Source: Petrosia ficiformis
Taxonomy: Eukaryota; Porifera; Demospongiae; Haplosclerida; Petrosiidae
Direction: 5' to 3'
Assembly (NCBI GenBank): GCA_947044365.1
Contig: OX345644.1
Location: 3,970,077 to 4,034,076 of the forward strand
DNA: 64,000 nucleotides
Shown: in pieces, positions 48,801 through 64,000 of the stretch
Layout of the letters: every line of letters starts with the position of its first letter
How positions within the stretch are numbered: position 1 is the stretch's first letter
Made by a program: the position numbers and the translations under genes
The notes under the pieces: model-generated
Database searches by the model: none
Told to the model about the DNA's origin: nothing
Seen by the model: the letters and a program-made list of their open reading frames with translations, nothing else

Positions 48801-48948
48801 AAGTAATTATAAATCTATCACCTAACTTACAGATGAGTCACATCTTGTAGCAGTTGTTCATGTATTGAGAGATGTGACACCTGACTGGATGAGATTAGGA
48901 AGATGTCCTTTCATTACTGGTCATCGAGACTCCAGACTCACATTTTGA
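39890..48948 (+). CDS. ANK-ROC-COR protein with about 57 ankyrin repeats
   Basis: Exon 1 (39,890-47,722, 2,611 codons) is uninterrupted. It encodes an N-terminal segment (MDDEIFHAFENGDYKKASEL), an ankyrin array from about residue 50 to 1985 built of 34-aa units (GYTPLHTACRYGQLDIIKFL...), a ROC GTPase (P-loop GNTTNGKSS at residues 1999-2007, DLAG, SHAD) and a COR region. Exon 2 (47,808-47,919) and exon 3 (48,833-48,948) join in phase through GT-AG introns, adding a short death-domain-like end (HLVAVVHVLRDVTPDWMRLG) and a TGA stop; total about 2,686 aa. If intron 1 is retained the protein ends at 47,734 (NPFVSE). ROCO GTPases are cytosolic dimeric scaffolds, and ankyrin arrays bind proteins. 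Eight units have a variant head (ITIPSYPVLLHKACRFG). The whole domain order matches the broken copy at 2,513, but the tail differs. Confidence 0.88.
41870..43800 (+). repeat. Higher-order repeat inside the ankyrin array
   Basis: Units starting ITIPSYPVLLH(N/K)ACRFG recur at about 41,874, 42,081, 42,390, 43,101, 43,308, 43,512 and 43,716, each followed by a standard unit, forming 204-bp pairs or longer blocks. Some stretches, such as 42,190-42,345 against 42,496-42,650, are nearly identical at the DNA level. A single late copy occurs near 45,450. This indicates recent tandem duplication or conversion within the gene. Confidence 0.85.
45878..46460 (+). other. ROC GTPase domain (within the 39,890 gene)
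   Basis: Motifs in order: G1 GNTTNGKSS (about 45,884), G3 DLAGHPEYYSSHEA (about 46,060), a strand with VFIILVKLTD, G4-like VGSHADKR (about 46,257). SHAD instead of NKxD is usual for ROC domains. The same motifs occur in the broken copy at about 4,855-5,255 (DFAG instead of DLAG), so nucleotide binding would be possible in both if translated. Confidence 0.85.
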
Positions 48949-49820
48949 ACACTTGTCTCAACATTATGGCTTTTAAAGAAGGTAATATATCTATTTATAT
49001 ATTCTTTTAATATAATATTTATTATATCTATAATGAATTATATGATATCTCTATCAAAGTGTGGATTTATATAATATCTATTTATTCATCTACTTACATA
49101 TCATGTACAATTATGCATACACACATCTATCTCTCCTCAGAGCTGTCACTTAGCTGCTTCTTGTATGTTGTCAATGGATGATATAGTGAATCGACTCTTG
49201 TTACCTAATGCACACATACATGTACATGGTGACTTTTGACTCTACCTATCTTCTATACCAACGAAAGCATTTCCAGTATCAGTATTACAAAATGCAAAAT
49301 GCAGTCAGTTACAAATGGACATCCTAAAGGTATAGTAATATTTATTGTATACAACTAAATTAATTATTCATTCTGTATGTGTTAACTTAACTAATATTTT
49401 AAGCCAATCAATGTCATGATTCATTACCCTAAACATGGATATTGTGTAGTAGTAGTAGTATCCAGTAGTAATGTGTACTATAAATTCTTATGTGACACCT
49501 TATGAAGCCTTCATTCACTGAACATTAATCTATATTAGTATATTGGTAATGTGACACTCTATTCTAATTTATTATTCATGTGTTGACAATTTGCTTTCTT
49601 CTTAACAACTTTTTTAACTGTTAATTCTGTTAATTCTGTATGTGTTAACAATATTTTACAAAATGAATAATAAATATACTAATAATCATAGAAACTAGTC
49701 CTATAAATACTACATATCTTACACATGATATTGTTTACTATAGCCTGGTCCTAATGGTCAACCTCTATCAACTGTTTTGAGTCAAGAAGTGGACAGATTC
49801 AACAACTTATCTCATTAAGG
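48949..49820 (+). pseudogene. Second dynein heavy chain tail remnant
   Basis: Exon 49,141-49,329 reads SCHLAASCMLSMDDIV, then PNAHIH..GDF, a stop, and SSIPTKAFPVSVLQNA, matching the dynein block NCHLAxSWM...FRLWLTSxP...FPxxVLQ. Exon 49,744-49,819 reads PGPNGQPLSTVLSQEVDRFN, matching the later block PxGxPLxxVLxQExxRYN. Splice signals remain but the frame is broken. Copy 1 (9,166-11,935) preserves other blocks of the same tail, so the two are complementary relics of one ancestral duplicated exon series. Confidence 0.8.
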
Positions 49821-50000
49821 TATGTACAGACGTACGTATGTACATACATACATATGTACATACATATGTATACAAACACACATTTTATTTTTACATATGT
49901 ACAGACAGATAGAGAATGTGCATTTGCTTATGTGGTTACAAACAAATGCATACACAGACATGCATCAATACATACATACATGTACATATATACATACTAT
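49815..50000 (+). repeat. (ACAT)n microsatellite
   Basis: Imperfect ACAT/ACATAT repeat directly after the dynein remnant, ending where a MITE begins. Confidence 0.8.
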
Positions 50001-50306
50001 GGCTGGGATGAAGGTTGACACATGTTTTTATCGGTGTTCCTCTTAAGCCTCCAAAAACTGAATTATTGCTTTATAACAGAATTGCTGCACTGAGAAATAA
50101 GACAAAAGCAGCCAGCAACACAGCTTCAACATTTCTGGAACGCACCAACATTATCAACCACACATGTATATTGTTCAAGTGTGCATGTGCAAGCATTAAA
50201 GTGGATGTAATAGCAAAGCTTTGAACCTTCAAAGGGAGAATTTAGATTCGATTGTGCAGCAAATGAACGAAGGCTCGAACAATCGAAGCTTTTCCCCAGC
50301 CCTAAT
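49998..50306. mobile_element. hAT-like MITE (CAGCCCTA ends)
   Basis: Left end CTATGGCTGGGATGAAGG and right end AAGCTTTTCCCCAGCCCTA are inverted and imperfect. The inner part holds 'gtgcatgtgcaagcattaaa' and 'gcaaagctttgaaccttcaaa', both also in the fragment at 51,361-51,480. A third fragment is at 16,560-16,655. No coding capacity. Flanked on both sides by ACAT arrays. Confidence 0.7.
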
Positions 50307-50435
50307 AAATACATACATACATACATTCATACATACATAGTTACATATGTACATACATACATACATACATGCATACAATGTACATACATACATACATACA
50401 TACATACATACATACATAAATGCATTCGCATATAT
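50305..50435 (+). repeat. (ACAT)n microsatellite
   Basis: Nearly pure ACAT repeats following the MITE; low-complexity frames on both strands are not genes. Confidence 0.92.
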
Positions 50436-51086
50436 ACACACACATAAATGCACATGTTACATTATTTAGTGTTTATTATCATTTTTCCTAATAACATGGA
50501 TATTAAACTAACAAACGCATGTATGTGTTATTATTGTTATATGGACACTGGATGAGTGGGGAGAGTTGGCATGCCATCAAAGATCTTTAACCCACCATTC
50601 CCGGCTCTCAAGACTGGGCATTCAGTGTTCAATTTTTCTTTATTTTCTAAGCCATTGTGGCTGTTCATTTTCTAAGCCATTGTGGCTGTTTATTTTCTAA
50701 GCCATTGTGGCTGCCTATTTTCTAAGCCATGGTAGCTGGTAACTATTTTTCTAAGCCATAGTGGCTGATTATTTTTCTAAGCCATAGTGCCTGTTCTAAT
50801 GTTTAATGAAGCCGTTGTGGCTGCTTGTTTGTTTGTTGTGTGTGTGTGTTTGTTTGCGCCTTTTGCTAGCATGCTAGACACATGAATTTTCATGTACATG
50901 TACATGTAGGAATGGATTATAAATTATAATGTGTTAATTGTATAATGACATTGTACATGTATATGTAGGAATGGAATGTGTTAATTGCACTGTACATGTA
51001 CGTGTACATGTAGGAATGGATTATAAATTATAATGTGTTAATTATATAATGGACATGTACTGTATATTTATTTATTAATCTATTAG
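50436..51086 (+). repeat. Two minisatellites upstream of MCM2 exons
   Basis: 50,637-50,824 holds about seven copies of a roughly 26-bp unit TATTTTCTAAGCCATTGTGG + CTGTT. 50,893-51,060 holds three copies of a longer unit containing ACATGTAGGAATGGATTATA and AATGTGTTAATTG. Any missing 5' exon of MCM2 would be expected upstream, but I found none in this stretch. Confidence 0.8.
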
Positions 51087-57573
<6,487 letters not shown>

Positions 57574-58710
57574 AAACTGTAAATAATTATGTTGTTGTAT
57601 TCTCTTTCAAGACTTTATAGAGTTTCAAAGATATTATGTAACATTGTTTATGTTTATGTATAAATAAATATTTTTAAAATAGCGAAACACAGAAAGTATA
57701 GTAAAGAAATGGTGTAGAATAATGCATGTAACATGTAAGAAAAATAGTGTAGAGAGAGTAGTGTTATTACAATTATTAATTATTGAGGAATAAAATTAAT
57801 AATATTGTGTAAGTAGTGTATAAAGAAAAAAACTGAAATGAAGAAAAGTAATGAAATAGTGAAATGAAAAAATAAAAAAGAAAATTAATCTCTTCTGGAC
57901 TGGAGTAATGAATGCACGAGGTAGGATGGAACTGGAGTATTGCATGAAGTAGATTGGAACAGTGGATGTAATACAAGTGGTAAAATTTATTATTGTGAAA
58001 TGTACATTAAGAAAAAATCATGATAATGATAAAAAATGATGAAATTTAAAAAACAAAAATAATGTACAAAAAAACTACAAGAAAATTTAACTCTGGAGTA
58101 ATGGATGGAACTGGAGTACTGGATGAGGTAGGCTGGAACTGGATCACTGGATGAGGGTAGACTGGAACTGCCCCACACGGGGCTGGATCTAGCGACTTGA
58201 AGAGACCTTCAGCGTCCCCAACCTGGGCATCGGTATAGTGAATGGTTCTTGGGTTTTCTTTCTTGAATCTTCCACACTTCTTGGTCTTCCACTCTTGATC
58301 CATCTATCCACTTCTTCTTGGTCTTGTGCAGTCTTGATCCACTTCTTCTTGGTCTTGTCCTCTTCAGCAGTTTAAACCTGAATGTCGCATGCTTGAGATG
58401 CACTGCTTTTTATACTGAATTTTCCCGCCTTTGGTTTTAATCTTTTTAGCCAATCAAATTTACTCAAACATTTCCATTGTTCTCATTGTTCTTTTCCCGC
58501 CTTTTGCTTTTTTCTTTGCTTTTTTCTTTTCTTCCTGATAACTCTAAAGCTGTTGTCCTACTGCAAATAGAACTTGTACAATCAGATTTATCGTCTCACA
58601 GCGAATTCTGTGATGTATTTTGAGGCTGGTGTCACTTTTAGTTTGGTAGTAACAGTTTTACAGCATGTGGGTCACATAGCCTTGCTGCCCTTGCAAGATA
58701 CTTTCAATGC
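57574..58710. other. Intergenic region with degenerate minisatellite
   Basis: After the MCM2 stop, AT-rich sequence runs to about 57,890. Then degenerate units of the GACTGGA(A)CTGGAGTA type appear (57,897-57,965; 58,090-58,170), followed by 'cagcgtccccaacctgggca' (58,210-58,230), which recurs at 61,399-61,418. 58,400-58,560 is pyrimidine-rich with TTTTCCCGCCTTTTG words. Minus-strand frames here are by-products of the repeats. Confidence 0.55.
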
Positions 58711-60146
58711 ATGCAGGACCTCCTGCTATTGGCTGCAAATCAGGCCCCTACTCCCATCAATGTGAACTTACTGATATCGTACCTGTCATCTCACCCTGAT
58801 CAGACATTTGCATCCTACATCTGTACAGGTCTATCCAATGGCTTCCACATTGGGTTCGACTGCTCGTCTACACGACTGCAGTCAGCCTCACACAACCACC
58901 CGTCTTTCCTTGCAAACTCATCTGTTGTTGAGAACCACATTGCAACAGAGGTGTCAGCTGGACGACTGGTGGGCCCAATAGCTGATCCTCTCACCCCACT
59001 CGTTCACGTGAGCCCACTTGGCCTGGTGCCCAAGTCATACCAAGTTGACCGGTGGAGGATGATTGTAGACCTGTCATTTCCCCACGGCAACAGTGTCAAC
59101 GATGGCATCCCACCAGAGCTGTGCTCTCTGGCGTATGCATCAGTAGATGATGCGGTCAAGCACATTCTACAGTTAGGACGCTCCACACATTTGGTCAAGA
59201 TGGACTTGAAAGATGCTTATCGAATGGTTCCTGTCTATCCCCACGATCAGTCTCTGCTAGAAATTTCATGGCGAAGCAGGACGTATATCAATCGGGCCCT
59301 CCCATTCGGCCTCCGGTCTGTGCCCAAGGTATTCTCTGCTGTTGCTGATGCAATCGCATGGGTGCTCCATTGCCAAGGGGTCCACTACCAACTCCACTAC
59401 CTTGATAACTTTTTATTTTTTGGGGCCCCCGCCACATCTGAGGCAACTGCGACCCTCTCACTGGTCACAAATGTTTTTCAACACCTGGGCATCCCAGTGG
59501 CCGCTCATAAAACTGAGGGCCCAGCATCTTGCGTGACATTCCTCGGTATCTTGATCGATACACAGGCATATGAGTTGAGATTGCTCGCAGATAAACTCAG
59601 TCGGCTACAGGCACTGCGGGATAGGTGGCTTCCTAGAAGGTCTTGGACTAAGAAAGACTTGGAATCCCTCATCGGCTATCTATCACATGCAGCTACAGTT
59701 GTTAGGCCAGGCAGGACATTCTTACGGCATATTTTTACACTACTGACCACAGTCAATGCCCCACATTATTTCATTCACTTGAATGCTTCAGCCAGAGCCG
59801 ACCTACAGTGGTGGAAGTGCTTCCTACAGGATTGGAATGGTACATCACTGCTCCCACTGCCATCTCCTTCAGTCCATGTATATTCAGATGCATCTGGATC
59901 ATGGGGTTGTGGGGCTCTGGTCCAGGGGATGGGGTGGTTCCAACTGCCCAGAGTGGACATTTCTGTAATTTTACAACTTCCTGTCATAGAGGAAGTACCA
60001 CACCTACTTATTACATTCTAGCAATGACTGGGTCTTGGGTTTACCACACCTCAAATTACTGTAGATTACGAGAGTATACCAATGTGGTGGCGGCATGTCG
60101 GCATTCTATTTTTAAAAACGCCCACGCTTTGTTGGTTGTGGTCTAG
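58711..60146 (+). mobile_element. DIRS-type reverse transcriptase and RNase H fragment
   Basis: An open frame of 436 codons (58,711-60,021) carries RT blocks: SPLGLVPKS, WRMIVDLSFP, HLVKMDLKDAYR (first catalytic Asp at residue 165), LPFGLRSVPKVFS, the catalytic loop HYLDNFLF (residues 229-236) and TFLGILIDT. These are followed by a linker typical of DIRS elements (VRPGRTFLRHI, DLQWWKCFLQDWNG) and the RNase H start VYSDASGSWGCGALV. The catalytic loop has LDN where the family has LDD. After about residue 420 the frame leaves the RNase H pattern; continuation in another frame reaches 60,146. No methylase or tyrosine recombinase is found, so this is a truncated, probably inactive copy. Its base composition is more GC-rich than the flanks, consistent with insertion. 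Confidence 0.85.
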
Positions 60147-60610
60147 CGGTGCTTTGATTCAAGTGTCCGCCCTTTGATGTTACTTTGAAGTTAGCTTAAT
60201 TAAGGCACTTAAAAAAAAATTTGAAAGTTTAACGGGATACTGATGTATGTGTGATTTTGTGTGATGTATAGACTTCGTTTCTAGCTGGTTCTAACGAGAG
60301 AGAAATGGATGTTGGGAGAATAAGTGACATATAGCGTTCGCTTACAGACTTCAGTAGATCCTATGCTTGCAGTAATTAGTAAGAGAGGACTGTTAGATTC
60401 ATCCAGTAGTTGGAGAAAGTTGCAAATTGCCTGTATTCAGTTGCAACGAAGGTTTTGATTTTAATGAGATGCTGAGCCACACCTCGCAATCGATCACATC
60501 CATGGTAGGTGTTGTTGGAATTATTATTAAAAAATTTTCAAAAGCTCCCGGGTTAAGAAACTGTAAGTGATAACCTAACAATCTATTCGGCTATATTTCA
60601 AAATATAGCA
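60147..60610. other. Flank of the retroelement
   Basis: Starts with a tRNA-A-box-like GTGGTCTAGCGGTGC at about 60,138 but no B box follows at a useful distance. The remainder has no recognisable feature. Confidence 0.35.
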
Positions 60611-61260
60611 AATTAAAGACTAAGAAAAGCAGACTAGTATATTTATTTAATACAAGCATAATTAATCGTAGGCTTTCAACTGTAATAGACTAAAATTTAA
60701 TTATTATTCTTACCAATCGAAAATAAAGAAAATTAAAGATTAAGAAAAATAGACAAGTATATATATTTACAATACAAGCATAGGCTTTCAACTGTAATAG
60801 ATCTAATTTAATTACTATTCGAAAATTAAATTACTATCACTAACATTTCCTTAATTATATTGAAAATGCATGCAACTCAAAACACAAGAGCAACATTTCA
60901 AAGAAACATTTGAACAAAAAAATACAATTGAAATACACACACACACGCGCACAAAAAAAAACAACAAAAAACAAACTAATGTTCAAAGAGCTGACTGCCA
61001 TTGAAGCAATGAATGAAGATGAGTCCTTGCAGAAGAGAAATCCCAATGAAGATGAGTCCTTAATTGCAGAAGAGAAATCCCAATGAAGATGAGTCCTTGC
61101 AGAAGAGGAATCCCAATGAAGACGAGTCCTTGCAGGAGAGAAATCCCAATGGGGATTGTCCTAGGATGAAGTAGACTGGAACTGGAGCACTGGTCGAAGT
61201 AGACTGGAACTGGAGCACTGGTCGTGGTAGACTGGAACTGGAGCACTGGTCGAAGTAGAC
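60611..61260 (+). repeat. Duplicated AT-rich/minisatellite block, copy 1
   Basis: Near-identical to 62,757-63,325. It contains two tandem 100-bp-type units (each with ACTAAGAAAA..AGACTAGTA-like start and AGGCTTTCAACTGTAATAGA), then 'ttgaaaatgcatgcaactca', then GATGAGTCCTTGCAGAAGAG units (about 29 bp, several here) and the GTAGACTGGAACTGGAGCAC minisatellite. Confidence 0.88.
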
Positions 61261-61350
61261 TGGAAATGGAGCACTGGTCGATGTAGACTGGAACTGGATG
61301 AGGTAGTTAGACTGTAACTGGAACACTAGATGAGCTAGACCGGATGTACT
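61169..61350 (+). repeat. 28-bp minisatellite (GTAGACTGGAACTGGAGCAC...)
   Basis: About six units of GTAGACTGGAACTGGAGCAC + TGGTCGAA, the last ones degenerate. A further array is at 63,240-63,325 and decayed units at 57,897-58,170. The antisense frame (FQLQSTTTSAPVPVYFDQCS pattern) is a by-product. Confidence 0.88.
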
Positions 61351-61423
61351 GGAACTGCCCCACACAGGGCTGGATCTAGTGACTCGAAGAGACCTCCGGC
61401 GTCCCCAACCTGGGCATCGGTAT

Positions 61424-61545
61424 ACTCATTTGTCCCGCACACTCCTACCAACCAGGATCGACCATGCCACCCCCCCAAAAAAAAAGAAAAGGAGGGTGGC
61501 ATGGCCAACCCTGGCTGATAGGAGTGATTAGAACAAATGAGCATC
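61424..61545. repeat. Imperfect inverted repeat around A-rich loop
   Basis: CTCATTTGT...CACTCCTACC...CCATGCCACCC is mirrored by GGGTGGCATGG...ATAGGAGTG...ACAAATGAG, with the loop AAAAAAAAAGAAAA. About 80% of positions pair. It may be a degraded foldback element. Confidence 0.75.
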
Positions 61546-62640
61546 CAAATTCCAAGAAGAGAACACCAGAAGAAACCTCGAAATCATCAGAAACAGACCT
61601 GTGCAGGAAGGAAAAATAGTAAATACACTGTTCACAATAAAATAATATTTAAGAAGAAAGTATAGAATATAGAAAAGAGTATGGAGACATAACTTACCTC
61701 TTATTGAAGTATAGATGCGATGAGGTAGAGAGAGAGTGGATAGATGGACAGGGAGGTAGCAAGTAGAGTTTCCTGGGAGAGAGAAGAAACAATATGCAAA
61801 TTAACGTGATAGACAAACGGAATTATTAATAATTATGATATGCATGAATTACATGGGCATGGATGGCAAAAATGCACATAGAAGAACAAGAATCACCTGT
61901 TGTTTAATCTTCATCCATATCTATCCACATCCTTCACATCTTGGTCCTGGGTCCCTCCCTGGTACATGCAGAATCTTCTTCGTCTTGAGTCTTGAGATTG
62001 ATGACATGCACAGTCTTCTCTGGCTTATGATAGGGAGCTCAAATTCCAGCACGTGCAGCAGGTCTGGGTGCATGCATGCACGCACCCATCCTCGCCAGGG
62101 AGGTGTGTGCAGGGTGAGGATGCAAGCAATTAATTATTAATTGTAATAATTTTAGTAATATACAATATTTTATGTACAGATGTCTAGAATAATAATAATT
62201 ATTAAATAATTTGTGTACAATATTAGTGCTATTCTTTTTTACTTCTGTATAACATAACAAAATACTGTTGACTTTGAAAACGTTCTTTGCCGAAGGATGC
62301 ATGCATGGTAGCAATGATGATGATTTTTTTTTAAATGCAACCAGTCGAATTAGCAAACAAATTATATCGAAAATAGTGTATTCAATTATAACGAAAAAGT
62401 GATGGCTATAGCTAATTCGAAAATATTTTCAAGAATGATAATTTGGAAATGGTCTCAAAGAAATATAGCTAGCTACTTGAAAGAGGAAGAAATTAGTTCA
62501 TTAATTTGAAAATATTTCCAATGAAATACAATCGAAAATGATAGTACTTAATTAATTCATTGGATTAGGAAAAGAAAAAGGTTTTATAAAAAGCGCATTA
62601 ACGCTATAATTATAGGTAGTCATTGGTATTGAAAGAAGAT
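61546..62640. other. Region without recognised features
   Basis: AT-rich to mixed sequence between the two duplicated blocks. A GC-richer spot at 62,040-62,125 has CATGCATGCACGCACCCATC. No exon, RNA gene or element is recognised. Confidence 0.45.
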
Positions 62641-63325
62641 AAAAGATTAAGAGAAGTAGACTAGTATATTCAATACAAGCATAATTAATCGTAGGCTTTC
62701 TACTGTAATAGACCAAATTTAATTGTTATTCTTACCAATCGAAAATATAGAAATTTAAAGACTAAGAAAAGCAGACTAGTATATTTATTTAATACAAGCA
62801 TAATTAATCGTAGGCTTTCAACTGTAATAGACTAAAATTTAATTATTATTCTTACCAATCGAAAATAAAGAAAATTAAAGATTAAGAAAAATAGACAAGT
62901 ATATATATTTACAATACAAGCATAGGCTTTCAACTGTAATAGATCTAATTTAATTACTATTCGAAAATTAAATTACTATCACTAACATTTCCTTAATTAT
63001 ATTGAAAATGCATGCAACTCAAAACACAAGAACAACATTTCAAAGAAACATTTGAACAAAAAATACAATTGAAATACACGCAAAAAAAAACAAAAAAAAC
63101 AAACAATAATTAATATTTCAAAGAACTGACTGCCATTGAGAGGAATAAGCAATGAATGAAGACAAGTCCTTGCAGAAGAGAAATTCCAATGAAGATGAGT
63201 CCTTGCAGAAGAGAAATCCCAATGTGGATGGTCCTAGGATGAAGTAGACTGGAACTGGAGCACTGGTCGAAGTAGACTGGAACTGGAGCACTGGTCGAAG
63301 TAGACAAGAACTGGAGCACTGGTCG
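62641..63325 (+). repeat. Duplicated AT-rich/minisatellite block, copy 2
   Basis: From 62,757 matches 60,611-61,260 with few changes. It begins with one extra upstream unit (62,641-62,756) of the same 100-bp type, so copy 2 has three units. It ends in the GTAGACTGGAACTGGAGCAC array, cut at 63,325 where 'gcatatctgaggtagaggaa' follows. Confidence 0.88.
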
Positions 63326-63330
63326 AAATT

Positions 63331-63359
63331 GCATATCTGAGGTAGAGGAAACATTAATT
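63331..63359 (+). repeat. 29-bp word shared with 17,528-17,556
   Basis: GCATATCTGAGGTAGAGGAA + ACATTAATT occurs exactly here and at about 17,528-17,556 on the same strand. There it lies within intron 1 of the proline-rich gene. The exact match over unrelated flanks suggests the end of a dispersed element. Confidence 0.8.
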
Positions 63360-63447
63360 TGGACTCCAATACTTTATACATCCAACTACCCACTTAGTCC
63401 ATCCAGTTGTCCAATTGCTTACTTCATTTCTTTCTCAACCTCTACAG

Positions 63448-63670
63448 GCAGCACTTGAGTTGAAAAGAAAACAATCAGTTGATGAAGTTGACCATTCTGA
63501 GTCATCTTGTAAGAAATGACATAAATTTTAGTATTATCATCTACTAATAATAATCCTTTCTATTACAGTTGCTCATCCATTACTCAAGAATCGAAGTTGT
63601 TGGTTGAAGAACACTAGAGATTATTGTAGTTCAGCAACCAAGAAGCATCCTGTAACATGTATTTTTGATG
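63448..63670 (+). CDS. Two exons of an unrecognised gene, partial
   Basis: Exon 63,448-63,508 (after TCTACAG) encodes AALELKRKQSVDEVDHSESS. Exon 63,569-63,670 (after ATTACAG, before GTATGT) encodes AHPLLKNRSCWLKNTRDYC and then SSATKKHPVTCIFD. Splice signals are good, the intron is short (60 nt) and phases agree (1 and 1), so these are probably real. The product is basic with a few cysteines; I do not recognise a domain. The rest of the gene must lie upstream across the repeats or beyond the window. Confidence 0.5.
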
Positions 63671-63696
63671 GTATGTCACTAATTGGATGCTAAACA

Positions 63697-64000
63697 GACA
63701 GACAGACAGATTGACAGACAGACAGACAGACAGATAATATGATTACAGTAACCCACCCTGACTAGTTATAGGTGGGTAAGAGTTAATTACAATTGTATTT
63801 ATGTGCTATGTGACAAATCTCTCTTAATTGTTTATCTTAAACTTCACACAAAAACAATCTCGTACAAATGTCAAGAAAACATGTCTATATATCTATCTAT
63901 CAATCTATCTACATGTATCTAGCTACCCATCCATCCATCCATCCATCCATCCATCCATCCATCCATTCATCTATCGATCCATCCATCCATCCATCCATCC
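63697..64000 (+). repeat. Simple repeats (GACA)n and (CATC)n
   Basis: GACA repeats at about 63,697-63,735 and CATC/ATCC repeats from about 63,925 to the window end. Between them is AT-rich sequence with a repeat end 'taacccaccctgactagtta'. Confidence 0.9.

Noticed and set aside
60130..60180. tRNA-like GTGGTCTAGCGG sequence next to the retroelement
   Set aside because: No B box at the right distance and no cloverleaf.
58046..61365. Minus-strand frames rich in FQSTSTSAPVPVYFDQ and SSSLGFLFCKD
   Set aside because: They read through 28-29-bp minisatellite units and have no other support.

Overview
The window reads as animal nuclear DNA. Genes are split by short GT-AG introns, intergenic DNA is AT-rich, there are many ATGT and ACATGT microsatellites, and small foldback transposons are frequent. 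The gene content (ANK-ROC-COR proteins with death-fold tails, a beta-helix multi-pass membrane protein family, MCM2, a dynein heavy chain tail, a DIRS-type reverse transcriptase) fits a demosponge, and Amphimedon queenslandica is my best guess. That is an inference from gene families, not a database match.

Layout. 1-2.5 kb: repeats only. 2.5-8.05 kb: a broken ANK-ROC-COR gene (a 2-bp deletion and a nonsense codon) ending in two tandem CARD-like exons. 8.05-11.95 kb: decayed death-fold and dynein heavy chain C-terminal exons, interrupted by a hAT-like element and ATAC arrays. 12.4-15.3 kb: a frameshifted beta-helix/multi-pass membrane protein gene. 16.0-18.0 kb, minus strand: a three-exon proline-rich gene of 166 aa. 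20.3-22.3 kb: a small membrane-protein ORF running into a 78-bp minisatellite that also exists as an inverted array. 22-39.9 kb: gene-poor DNA holding several foldback families, further dynein-tail remnants, a satellite-like array and a transposase remnant. 39.9-48.95 kb: a second, intact ANK-ROC-COR gene with about 57 ankyrin repeats and a different C-terminal exon. 48.95-49.8 kb: more dynein-tail exons. 51.1-57.6 kb: twelve exons of MCM2 on the + strand, lacking the N-terminus and the C-terminal lid and winged-helix region. 58.7-60.1 kb: a DIRS-like reverse transcriptase/RNase H with a changed catalytic motif. 60.6-63.3 kb: a directly duplicated AT-rich/minisatellite block. 63.4-63.7 kb: two exons of an unrecognised + strand gene that leaves the window.

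The two ANK-ROC-COR loci share exon 1, the exon 1-2 splice junction, exon 2 and a downstream dynein-tail segment, so they look like copies of one segmental duplication. They differ after a phase-1 intron: one carries two CARD-like modules, the other a short death-domain-like exon. This is the most interesting system in the window: receptor- or scaffold-like proteins whose repeat number and C-terminal adaptor both appear to be changing by duplication and exon exchange. No rRNA, convincing tRNA gene or CRISPR array was seen.
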